Assembly: GCF_015207395.1 (NCBI RefSeq)
Contig: NZ_JADEWX010000001.1
Span: 93,397 to 157,396 of the forward strand
Length of the DNA: 64,000 bases
Reading direction: 5' to 3'
Source: Nodosilinea sp. LEGE 07088
GTDB lineage: Bacteria > Cyanobacteriota > Cyanobacteriia > Phormidesmidales > Phormidesmidaceae
Below, one piece after another: positions 42,895 to 50,899 of this stretch (its first letter is position 1; each line of letters starts with the position of its first letter). A program made the translations under genes and the position numbers. The notes beneath the pieces were generated by a model. The model saw only the letters and a program-made list of their open reading frames with translations, did no database searches and was not told the DNA's origin.

Positions 42895-43446
42895 CTAGCC
42901 GGTGATTAGTGTGGTCAGCACATCACCTGCGGTGACGGCAATGATGATGATTAACGGGGTTCGAGCAATAGTCTGCCAATCCTCATCCTGGCGGGCTCCG
43001 TTAATCACCCGCACAAGCGAGATGCCGACATAGAGCAAAAACAGACCCCGCAGCACGTTAAAGACCAGGGGAATTGCGTCTCCCGCATCTGCCCCAAAGT
43101 TGCTCTGCATCCAGGTTTCGGCACCACCGAAGAACTGGGCCTGAGCGGGAAAGGCGAGCAGAGTGATCAGCCAGAACAGCCCTAAACCCAGGAGCCGCCC
43201 AGTCTTTCGCCTGCCCCCCTGGGCTTTGGATGCCCGTCTGGATAAGGAACGAGAGGGTGTTATGTTCTGCTTCCAAGCCATACCGATCAACCCTGCCACC
43301 GCCAGCACGACCAGTAAGGCGGGGCCATGGATGAGGAGATCTAGAGTGAGACATAGAAGCGCTACGGCAAATGGTGGCAGGTCTGGAAGCGGGTTCATCC
43401 GACCTACCATTCGTTCCATCAACGGAAAAACGTAGAGAGTTTTCAT
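42895..43446 (-). CDS. VirB2-like pilin precursor with long leader
   Basis: A 183-residue precursor. The C-terminal part looks like a VirB2/TraA pilin: a leader helix (about 86-100, LGLGLFWLITLLAFPAQA), a likely cut after A103, then an 80-residue mature peptide with two membrane helices (about 126-145 and 162-180). The leader is unusually long: residues 1-60 contain another hydrophobic helix (about 25-55) and a basic linker (SRSLSRRASKAQGGRRKTGR). It is the first gene of the transfer operon. Two internal ATGs (M10, M17) are alternative starts. Confidence 0.65.
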   Translation of the reverse strand: MKTLYVFPLMERMVGRMNPLPDLPPFAVALLCLTLDLLIHGPALLVVLAVAGLIGMAWKQNITPSRSLSRRASKAQGGRRKTGRLLGLGLFWLITLLAFPAQAQFFGGAETWMQSNFGADAGDAIPLVFNVLRGLFLLYVGISLVRVINGARQDEDWQTIARTPLIIIIAVTAGDVLTTLITG

Positions 43447-44112
43447 GGCTCAAATAAATTGAGTCCGACTGATTGTTGAAGTCTCCTGAAATCAGTCAGA
43501 TGACATGACTCGCGTGCTCACCAATGAGTGATCTATCCCACTCAAATTGCATGAAGATTTGATCAATATAACAATATTTTCTGGCAGTGGGTTAAATAGG
43601 AATTTAGATTGTGAATCTCGACTCGGGCGGTTTAAGACCATGCCTAAAGCCTATACAAGATGATGGATACTGTGCCTTATTCCGTAATCTTGCGTGATGT
43701 TAATCAAGCTATTGAGCAATCTCTGAAACTACTTAAATGAGAAGATAGCTTTTATACCTGGGCTGTACATAGCCACTAAAAAATAAAAAATTGTCATCAA
43801 CTTATATGTTCTATTAGACCTGTCTTAAAACTCTATAGATCAAGTCGGTGTCTATCTATAAGATATTGTTCGAAGCGACGTAAGGCTATCCCTTCGGTTC
43901 CCTTATGCCACAGATACTTTCAACTCAAAAGTCAAGCTTCAACTGACAAAATCATGTGAAAACTGATTTACAGACACAAAAATAAATGTCTTGACGTCAA
44001 TACGTCTTGATGCATTTATATTCACGGCCTTAAATGGCGGCATGGTCCCTGGTGAGTCTAGTCACCTAATGGTGATCAGGGCTGAGCGTTGCACTGGGAG
44101 TGAAACACAGCT
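43447..44112. other. Divergent regulatory region between transfer and partition operons
   Basis: About 660 AT-rich bases between the minus-strand transfer operon and plus-strand partition genes. It must hold the transfer promoter and could hold an origin or centromere. I see the promoter-like site at 43991-44022 with the short direct repeat GTCTTGA (43988-43994 and 44004-44010) and the palindrome TGACGTCA, but no gene or long repeat. Confidence 0.5.
43991..44022 (+). promoter_or_regulatory. Probable parA promoter with operator-like repeats
   Basis: TTGACG at 43991-43996 and TTTATA/TATATT at 44015-44022 give a spacer of 18-20 bp. The palindrome TGACGTCA overlaps the -35 box and two GTCTTGA copies 16 bp apart lie across it. 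Partition operons are usually autorepressed by the small partner protein, which would bind here. Confidence 0.45.
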
Positions 44113-44889
44113 ATGAAGACGTTAAGTTGTTTGTCGCTCTCTGGGGGGCAAGGGAAAACGTCGGTATCGCTGCTGCTGGGGCAGCTCTTGGCGCACCGAG
44201 GCCAGAAGGTACTGATGGTGGATGCTGATCCGCAGGCGAATCTGACCTTTTATTTAGGCCATGACGTTCAGGCGAATGAACCCACCCTGTTGGAGGTACT
44301 GAAGCGACAGGTGGAAACAGCCGATGGGATCTATCCGCTGGCGAAGGCGAATCTGTTTCTGATTCCGGCAGATGAGGGGCTGCACAAGGCCCAGGAATAC
44401 TTGGCCACCATCGGGATGGGAGCCCTGGCTTTGCGCCACAGCCTGGAAGCCGTGGAAGAGCTGTTTGACATTTGCATTATCGACTCGCCGCCCCAGCGCA
44501 CCCAGATTTGCTTATCGGTAGTAGGGGCATCGGAATGGGTGCTGATTCCAGCGGAGGCCTCGACCAAGGGGGTGAATTCACTGCTGCGTAGTTTGGAATT
44601 GCTGGAGGAATTGGGGCGCATACGGGCGTTTACAGGGCAGGTTCTGGGGGTGCTGCCGTTTCGAGATAAGTGGTTTGGTAGGTCTCAGGCGACGGATAGC
44701 CGAGAGGCCATAGCGGCTATGCAGCAGGTGGCAGGGGCAATTCCGGTGCTGCCATCAATTGTGGAGAGTGAGCGCTACAAGCAAGCGATTCGGCAGGGGC
44801 AGCGGCTGTCAGAAATAGGGTACGCGGAGCTGGAATATCCGCTGTACAGGGTGATTGAGGCGTTAGAGCAGGGGCAAGGGAATGGCTGA
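44113..44889 (+). CDS. parA: ParA-type partition ATPase
   Basis: A 258-residue ParA/Soj-family ATPase for plasmid segregation, without an N-terminal DNA-binding extension (type Ib size). The P-loop is SLSGGQGKTSVS (residues 7-18). K15 and T16 are kept, but the signature lysine of the deviant Walker A (KGGxGKT) is serine at position 10. The second motif VDADPQANLT (about 36-45) and the Walker B-like IIDSPPQ are present. The gene overlaps the 147-residue partner by 8 bp. The missing signature lysine would affect dimer sandwich ATPase activity unless compensated. Confidence 0.88.
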   Translation: MKTLSCLSLSGGQGKTSVSLLLGQLLAHRGQKVLMVDADPQANLTFYLGHDVQANEPTLLEVLKRQVETADGIYPLAKANLFLIPADEGLHKAQEYLATIGMGALALRHSLEAVEELFDICIIDSPPQRTQICLSVVGASEWVLIPAEASTKGVNSLLRSLELLEELGRIRAFTGQVLGVLPFRDKWFGRSQATDSREAIAAMQQVAGAIPVLPSIVESERYKQAIRQGQRLSEIGYAELEYPLYRVIEALEQGQGNG

Positions 44890-45325
44890 GGATGCGCTGG
44901 AACGGTTGATGCAGCGGCAGCGCCCGAGTGTGCCGCCCCGTGCCGATGGGTTGGGGGCAGAGTTACCTGTGAAGTCTCCTCAACAGGTGGCAATTGGGGG
45001 CAATGGGTCGGGATATAGTGACTCTAGCGAGTCTGCGAGTGTTGACGTCAGTATGTCTGTTAGCCAAGATGATGAGGCGGAGTTACCGCAGCTAGTGCGG
45101 ACGACCACCCGGTTGGAAGAAGAGATTGATAAGGCCCTGCGCCACCTCTGTATGGATGAGAAGATCACCAAGGAGGTGTGGTTTGAGGCGGCATACCTTT
45201 ACCTGGCGGAGCACCCCAAGGCGATGCAGGCGGTGAATGGGGTAGCGAAGGAGCGCTACCAGCGGCGGAAGCGGGCAGCGGATTTGAGGAAGCTGGAAAC
45301 GATGCAGAAGCGGCTGAAGGGATAA
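44882..45325 (+). CDS. Partition partner protein (centromere-binding candidate)
   Basis: A 147-residue protein overlapping parA by 8 bp. The N-terminal half is disordered and Ser/Gly/Pro-rich. The C-terminal half (about 75-145) is helical: TTRLEEEIDKALRHLC, then EVWFEAAYLYLAEHP and a strongly basic KERYQRRKRAADLRK. It resembles the small DNA-binding partners of type Ib ParA systems rather than a full ParB (no CTPase motif). Identification is by operon position and basic helical tail. Confidence 0.65.
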   Translation: MAEDALERLMQRQRPSVPPRADGLGAELPVKSPQQVAIGGNGSGYSDSSESASVDVSMSVSQDDEAELPQLVRTTTRLEEEIDKALRHLCMDEKITKEVWFEAAYLYLAEHPKAMQAVNGVAKERYQRRKRAADLRKLETMQKRLKG

Positions 45326-45337
45326 TTCAATATCCAC

Positions 45338-48300
45338 TCATTTCGTTAATCTTTCCAGTAATAGCATTTCAAATAGAGGGTCTTCCCACGTCATCATCCG
45401 TAGGGAAGGGCTTCCCTCAAACACCTCGGGCCGGAACGTTACCGAATAAGTTTGTTGTTGATAGACCAGTTTCCAGATGTTGGGGTCTGTTTGAGAAAAA
45501 TGAACTCCTTTAGCTTTAAGGAGGTTCGACTGGGTGAATGTCGCCTCCACAACCTCGGGGCTGATTGCAGAGGGAGTCAGCGGTCGCCGAATTTCTTGCA
45601 GGTCGGCTTCCACATCGCGTTTTACCATGTCATCGAGGGCTGGACGCTGGGGCGGAGCTGAGAGAACGTTGTCAAACTCCGAGAGTAGAACGTCTTCTTC
45701 TTCGGCATCGACGCTCATGGTGGCCCGTTCGATGAAGGTGGGCACCTGGGCCAGGATGGGCTGGAGGTTGCCGACGACAGATTCAAAGGCCCCAATGCGA
45801 TCGCGCAACTTCCTATAAACCTTTGCCTCCACTGTGCCGTCGTAGTAGAAGTTGTGGATGGTGACCGTAGGGTATCGCTGGCCAATGCGGTCGATGCGAC
45901 CAATGCGCTGCTCCACTCGCATGGGGTTCCAGGGCAGGTCGTAGTTAAACAGCACCCCGCAGGTTTGCAGGTTCAGCCCCTCACTGGCGGATTCGGTACA
46001 GAGCAGGATTTTGATCTCGCCATCGCGGAATCGGGTTTTGATCAGCTCCTTGGGCACGATCGCCCACTGGCCATCGCGCCACAGTTCGCCGCCGCGCCCG
46101 GAGTAGCAGGCCACCTGGCTGCCGTAGAGTTCCCGCAGCTGCTCGCGCAGAAAGTCCATGGTGTCGGTGTACTGGGTAAAGGCGATCGTACTTTCCCGGT
46201 TCACCAGCTCCTGGCGCAGGGTGGCAATGAAGTGAGCCAGCTTGGTGTCTTCTCCAGTGTTCTCAAATTGCCGCAGCAGGGCTTCTAGGTGCTCAATTTC
46301 TCTAGGGTCTACGGGTTCCATGTAGCCCTCTAGCCCTTCGATCACCGCATCGTCGGCATCATCTAAATCCGCCAGGTCATCGGCGGTAAGGCTGCTGCCC
46401 TGCTGGGTAATCAGCGAGTCGAGTCGGCGCTGGAGGGATTGCTGAATGGCATAGAAGGAACTGGTCAACCGTTTACGGTAGAGAGTCATCAAGAAGCCCA
46501 GGGCTTTGCGCTGCTCTTTCTGGGCCAGGCGGTAGAAGTGGCGCACGTAGTCGCTCACTTGGCGGTAGAGGTCGGCTTCGCGGGTGGGTTCTAGGGTGAT
46601 GGCGTTGTCGCACACTTCGCGGCGGGGCACGTCTTTTTCTAGCAGACCGAGGCGGTAATACTCCCGCAGGGTATCCCGCGTGTGGCGGAACATCATATCT
46701 TTGAGGGGAGTGTTGGTGGAGAGGAATTGTAGGGAGGCGGCGAGAAAGGCCTTGTCTTGTAGGAAGAGGCGATCGTTGATGGTTATTTTCAGCCGCCCCC
46801 GCCAAGCATCTTCCACTCGGCTGGCCAGCATGCGGTCTTGCTGGTTGAGGTGCTGCTGGAGGCGGGGGCAGGGCTGGCCGCCATGGGCAAAGTAGTCGGC
46901 AGACATCGTTTGCCAAAAGTTCAGCAGGTGGCGATCAGGCTTGCTGCCCAGCGACGCAAAGTAGTCGCAGAAGGTATCGCCATAGGCCCAATGGCCCTCT
47001 AGCCCCAGCACATGCAGCAGGTCAAAGACCTCGATGGGGTCAATTTGCATCGGGGTGGCCGACAGCAAAATCAGGGCTTTGGTTTTATCGCGCAGCTGCT
47101 CTAGCAGTTGCAGCAGGCGGTTGGGGGTGTCTTTGCGGGCCTGGGGCGATTTGCGGCGGGCGTGGTGGGCCTCGTCGAGAATAACCAGATCCCAGGGTTC
47201 GGCATCGAGCAGTTCTTGCATCCGCTCTTGGCGGCGCACTAGGTGGCTAGAGGCCAGAATCAGGTTTTGGCTATTCCAGGGGTTGCCGGTGGGCGGGGTA
47301 GTGTGGCCGTAGGGATCTTTGAATTCGCCCTGGGTGTAGCTCCAGAAGTGAAGGTTAAACTTTTCGCGCAGTTCTTCGTGCCACTGGGGCTGGACGCTGG
47401 CGGGAGCCAGCACCAGGACTCGCTTGACCTTTTGGGATACCAGCAGGTAGCGGAGAATTAGCCCGGTCTCAATGGTTTTGCCCAGGCCCACTTCATCAGC
47501 AATCAAAAAGCTGCGGGGAAATTCGGCGGCGGCGCGTTTGAGGATTTTGATTTGGTGGGGCCAGGGCTGGATGGGGATGGATCTGAGGCAGGCGCTGAGG
47601 CAGCCGGGGTCTTGGTGGATGTTGGCGATCGCCCGAAACATCTCCCGCTCTCTAGCCAGGGTGGCCTCATCAATGGGGATGTTTGGCTTCACCTCCTCGG
47701 CAGGCTCTGGGGTGGGAATCTCTAGCTGCTCGCGCTCCTGTGGGGTGAGGGGGCGCTGGTTGAATTCGTCGTCGGCTGTCCAAAGGGGCTTTTGGGGTGG
47801 GGCGTAGCGGATCAGCTTGCGTTTGACAGCTTCGGGCACTTCAAACACACGGACACTAGGGATTTGGTTGTGCCAGTGCTGCTCGAAGCGCAGCGTTTCT
47901 TCCTGTACACGGGCTAGGTCGCGATCGCCCTCCCAGGAGCAGAAGACGTGGAACGATTCGACGTTGAAGTTCCAGCCGCCGCTGGATTCGTTGTTGGAGC
48001 CGGTGGTGGCGATCTGGTTGCCGTCGGCGTCGGTGAAGAGGCAGACTTTCTCGTGATAGATGTAGTGGGTGTTGATGGCCTCGTCAGGGTCGAGGGGTTG
48101 GCCATCGTGGCGCAGGGGGATGGCGATGCGGATATCGAGGCGATCGCTCTGAATCAGCCAGCTAAGGATTTCGAGGCGTTTGAGTTGGGCAAAGTTGGTG
48201 GGTGGGGTGAGGTTGGCGTCGAGGCGGGCGGCGACGGCATCGCGGAGGGTGTAGCCCTGCTGGATGGCCTGGAGGTCGGTTTTGCTGAGGTGGCAGCTCA

Positions 48301-48511
48301 TGATCAGCCGGATGCGGCCCTCGTTTTGGAGGAAGGCCCCCAGCCCCCCAGCGACTTGGCTGAGGATGGCGCTGTTGAAGAAGCCAGATTTGCGATCGTA
48401 CTGGGTAGATCGCTCTAGGGCGGGGATATAAAAGTCGGCGACGGGGTTGCTGGTGTCGCTGGCGTAGCTGATCTTCCAAGGATAGCCATTTAACATCTCA
48501 CCAACTTGCAT
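45338..48511 (-). CDS. PLD-SNF2 helicase, anti-phage type
   Basis: A 1057-residue protein. The N-terminal phospholipase D-like domain (about 1-225) has the half-motif YHEKVCLFTDADGN followed by GSNNESSGGW (HxK and GSxN pattern). The SNF2/DEAH helicase follows: motif I LIADEVGLGKTIETG near 340, DEAH box VILDEAHHARR near 445, motif III LLSATPM, and motifs V-VI SASEGLNLQTC and EQRIGRIDRIGQ. PLD-SNF2 proteins accompany DUF1156 methylases and DUF499 ATPases in anti-phage islands. It probably translocates on or inspects foreign DNA. The gene overlaps the upstream HEPN gene by 14 bp and converges on the partition operon. Confidence 0.87.
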   Translation of the reverse strand: MQVGEMLNGYPWKISYASDTSNPVADFYIPALERSTQYDRKSGFFNSAILSQVAGGLGAFLQNEGRIRLIMSCHLSKTDLQAIQQGYTLRDAVAARLDANLTPPTNFAQLKRLEILSWLIQSDRLDIRIAIPLRHDGQPLDPDEAINTHYIYHEKVCLFTDADGNQIATTGSNNESSGGWNFNVESFHVFCSWEGDRDLARVQEETLRFEQHWHNQIPSVRVFEVPEAVKRKLIRYAPPQKPLWTADDEFNQRPLTPQEREQLEIPTPEPAEEVKPNIPIDEATLAREREMFRAIANIHQDPGCLSACLRSIPIQPWPHQIKILKRAAAEFPRSFLIADEVGLGKTIETGLILRYLLVSQKVKRVLVLAPASVQPQWHEELREKFNLHFWSYTQGEFKDPYGHTTPPTGNPWNSQNLILASSHLVRRQERMQELLDAEPWDLVILDEAHHARRKSPQARKDTPNRLLQLLEQLRDKTKALILLSATPMQIDPIEVFDLLHVLGLEGHWAYGDTFCDYFASLGSKPDRHLLNFWQTMSADYFAHGGQPCPRLQQHLNQQDRMLASRVEDAWRGRLKITINDRLFLQDKAFLAASLQFLSTNTPLKDMMFRHTRDTLREYYRLGLLEKDVPRREVCDNAITLEPTREADLYRQVSDYVRHFYRLAQKEQRKALGFLMTLYRKRLTSSFYAIQQSLQRRLDSLITQQGSSLTADDLADLDDADDAVIEGLEGYMEPVDPREIEHLEALLRQFENTGEDTKLAHFIATLRQELVNRESTIAFTQYTDTMDFLREQLRELYGSQVACYSGRGGELWRDGQWAIVPKELIKTRFRDGEIKILLCTESASEGLNLQTCGVLFNYDLPWNPMRVEQRIGRIDRIGQRYPTVTIHNFYYDGTVEAKVYRKLRDRIGAFESVVGNLQPILAQVPTFIERATMSVDAEEEDVLLSEFDNVLSAPPQRPALDDMVKRDVEADLQEIRRPLTPSAISPEVVEATFTQSNLLKAKGVHFSQTDPNIWKLVYQQQTYSVTFRPEVFEGSPSLRMMTWEDPLFEMLLLERLTK

Positions 48512-50000
48512 CCCTTAGTGTTAAGTCGTATCGAGCATCTGCGACCAGTGTATGACTGGTAATTGTGCCCTTCATCATTTCTCCATAAGCAATGCGGTCA
48601 AGATACTTACCCTCGTAGCCCAAGCGCCATAAAAGAATTTCATCTATCCATTGAATAGCTTTGAGGATGACTGCGATTCTTTCATTGGTGTCCATAGTGC
48701 TCACTCTGGGATGAACAGCGTCATTCCGCACATTGAGGAAAGCTAGCACATCGTTAGCATCGGTGTGTCCTCTCGTAGCTGTCAGACCAATACGTTCAAG
48801 AGTTAACATCAGACGCTTGGTCGTAACACTGACATTCTGCTGAGAAGAACTACTACCTAAATTCCACACGCTTTTTGCTGTATTGCGAGTCCGACCATCA
48901 ATAGCAAACAAAAGTTCATGGTTTGATTTGCTGGTGGGGTTAACTTCGTCCTCAACCAAGACTTGATAGCTTAATCTCTCAAGGGCTGCTCCAGCCGCAC
49001 TGGCAGCAATTTGCCAATCACCAAATCGAGTAGCCTGGAAATATTGAATCAGAACAAAATAAAATGTCTCCCTCCAGCCGGAAGAAGATAGCATACTCCG
49101 AAATGCAGGAAAACAGCCTATAAGAGCCTTTAAATCACTGATCCAAACAAACCAACTTTGCCCCAAAAGTTCCAGGCTTGTGGTTTGCAGATTAGTAGTG
49201 AAACTTGCAAATTCAGTGGTAAATGAAGGTGTATCTCTAGAAGACATTTGATAGGTTTTTGCTTCAATATATAAAGGAGCTACAAACCCACAGTTTGCAT
49301 AAGAAAGTAACCATGAAATGTTTTGAATCATAGCTTCACTTTGTTCAAGATTCAGCTTTTCAAGAGATTCCCAGTTTTCTAGGTGAGAACGCCTAGGTTG
49401 ATACAGCTCTGCTTCACAAGTGAGATAGCTGCCAATACTCTTGCGCTTGTCATCTAACCAATCCATGGCCTCTTTGCGAATCTCAAGACGAAGATTCCAA
49501 TTTGAGTCCAATGGAGCATCAATAAATTTCCCTTCTTCGCCTGATGCTATTTCTCTCGCAGGCAAGCCTGGTGTGATGAGTCCTTTTTCAATGACTTTGT
49601 ATTCTAGGATATCTTGTGCCAAGCAATATGACAAAACCTTCGTATTTGTCAAAAGAAAGTTAAAGCTTTGGCCGTTTGAGTTTTTGTTGCCGAGCACAAG
49701 TTTAGTTGCACGACCTGCAAATGACAACAAGGTGGCAACTGAACTATATGATTCTCTATTTTGAGTTAAATCTTCTAGGAAAAGGGCTGGAGCAGTTAAG
49801 GGATGTTCTCTGAAACTCTCGCGTAGTTTCTGAATATCAATAGAATCATCCGCAAAAAGCTCAAAATCCCATTCGATGAATGCCGATGGATAAATTTGCA
49901 GTTTTGCGTTCAATCTTCCGGTAACTTCATCGACTACAGCAAGGTTATCGTAAAGATCAAGGGATTCAGACAGGAGCAAGTCTTTTCGATTTGGAATCAT
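48498..50000 (-). CDS. HEPN-domain protein, ApeA-like architecture
   Basis: A 500-residue protein, not matched to a single named family. The C-terminal part carries a HEPN RNase motif R425-N-D-A-V-H430 (FLNVRNDAVHP) followed by a helical IQWIDEILLWRLGYEGKYLDR tail. This arrangement is seen in ApeA-type anti-phage HEPN proteins. The N-terminal 200 residues are strand-rich (FIEWDFELFADDSIDI), possibly the sensing part. Base composition is about 40 percent GC, well below its neighbours, which suggests separate acquisition. It overlaps the PLD-SNF2 helicase gene by 14 bp. The motif is seen; RNA cleavage and abortive infection are inferred. Confidence 0.75.
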   Translation of the reverse strand: MIPNRKDLLLSESLDLYDNLAVVDEVTGRLNAKLQIYPSAFIEWDFELFADDSIDIQKLRESFREHPLTAPALFLEDLTQNRESYSSVATLLSFAGRATKLVLGNKNSNGQSFNFLLTNTKVLSYCLAQDILEYKVIEKGLITPGLPAREIASGEEGKFIDAPLDSNWNLRLEIRKEAMDWLDDKRKSIGSYLTCEAELYQPRRSHLENWESLEKLNLEQSEAMIQNISWLLSYANCGFVAPLYIEAKTYQMSSRDTPSFTTEFASFTTNLQTTSLELLGQSWFVWISDLKALIGCFPAFRSMLSSSGWRETFYFVLIQYFQATRFGDWQIAASAAGAALERLSYQVLVEDEVNPTSKSNHELLFAIDGRTRNTAKSVWNLGSSSSQQNVSVTTKRLMLTLERIGLTATRGHTDANDVLAFLNVRNDAVHPRVSTMDTNERIAVILKAIQWIDEILLWRLGYEGKYLDRIAYGEMMKGTITSHTLVADARYDLTLRDASW

Positions 50001-50064
50001 TATTAAGGATTGATTGAGAAAAACATATTGAGCGGTATTAAATTCTTAGATATAAAGCTTGTTG

Positions 50065-50180
50065 CCCCTCCTTGAAGTCCAGCTCCCGCTGCACGTAGAG
50101 CACCCCGGCCTAAATCTCATCCATAGCTAGCCACATGTTCGCCAGCGTCTTCTTTTCCACCATCGTTTGCGTTCGTCGTC
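50065..50180 (-). pseudogene. Decayed second copy of the methylase 3' end
   Basis: About 115 bases closely matching the last 40 codons of the DUF1156 methylase (50925-51040). Read on the minus strand it gives DERKR, then a 1-base deletion, then MVEKKTLANMWLAMDEI, a TAG stop in place of a Gln codon, and AGVLYVQREL. It lies directly downstream of the nuclease gene, so the nuclease is flanked by an intact and a broken methylase end. Confidence 0.8.
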
Positions 50181-50184
50181 ATTT

Positions 50185-50811
50185 CTAGCTCAGATTTTGT
50201 TCACACAGCTGAAATATGTAGCGCAGTCGCCCCAGCAACAGATCCATATCCCCGGTGGAATATACGGGAGTTTCGTAGACTGTGCCATCTGGAATCATGC
50301 GGTAGAACTGCCAGGCTCGACCATTGGTGACAATGCCGTAGACATCAATCTCGCGGCCCGACTGCTGGTTTTGCCACTGGCAGGCCTGCATTTCGACCAG
50401 GCATTGGGCCAGCCCTTTCTCAAAGTCGTCCTTTTTGGCTTCGATGATGCAGAGTAGAGGAATGTCTAAATACCGCTTTCGCTCGGCGATTAGGTAATCG
50501 ACGTAGCCTGCGGCAGTGTCGCCTTCGAGCTGTGCTCCTTTCCAGATTTTGAGATGGTCAGTGCTCGCGATCGCCTCTTCGCAAATGGCATCAATCAGCA
50601 GCTTTTTCGATTCTTCGTAGCCTTCTAGGTCAAAGGTTTGCTCTAGGCGGTGTAACCGCTCTTGAAAGAAGGCGCTGGGTTCCAGCGGGGGCGCTTCTAA
50701 TTCCCAGGGAATGAGATCATCTAAGTTGAGCTGCTTGAAGGCTTCTGCATAGCTAAAACTAGAAAAGTTTTTCTTTTTAGATTTTGGAACTTTAGCCGAT
50801 GTACTCGCCAT
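50185..50811 (-). CDS. PD-(D/E)XK nuclease-like protein
   Basis: A 208-residue protein with a restriction-endonuclease fold signature: D105 in AAGYVDYLIAE and E124-A-K126 in LLCIIEAKKD, then a helix with repeated Gln/Glu (GLAQCLVEMQACQWQ) and GIVTNGRAWQFYR. This matches small PD-(D/E)XK proteins similar to type I restriction N-terminal domains. It has a basic, Ser-rich start. It follows the methylase gene on the same strand (88-bp gap) but is flanked by duplicated methylase ends, so it arrived by recombination. Target specificity is unknown. Confidence 0.75.
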   Translation of the reverse strand: MASTSAKVPKSKKKNFSSFSYAEAFKQLNLDDLIPWELEAPPLEPSAFFQERLHRLEQTFDLEGYEESKKLLIDAICEEAIASTDHLKIWKGAQLEGDTAAGYVDYLIAERKRYLDIPLLCIIEAKKDDFEKGLAQCLVEMQACQWQNQQSGREIDVYGIVTNGRAWQFYRMIPDGTVYETPVYSTGDMDLLLGRLRYIFQLCEQNLS

Positions 50812-50899
50812 AATGCTTATCCCCTATGAACTCCCAACTAACTCTATGGTGACGCAAATACCAGACCCTCTGCGCGTCCCCCCGTCTCTCTCTCCGTGT

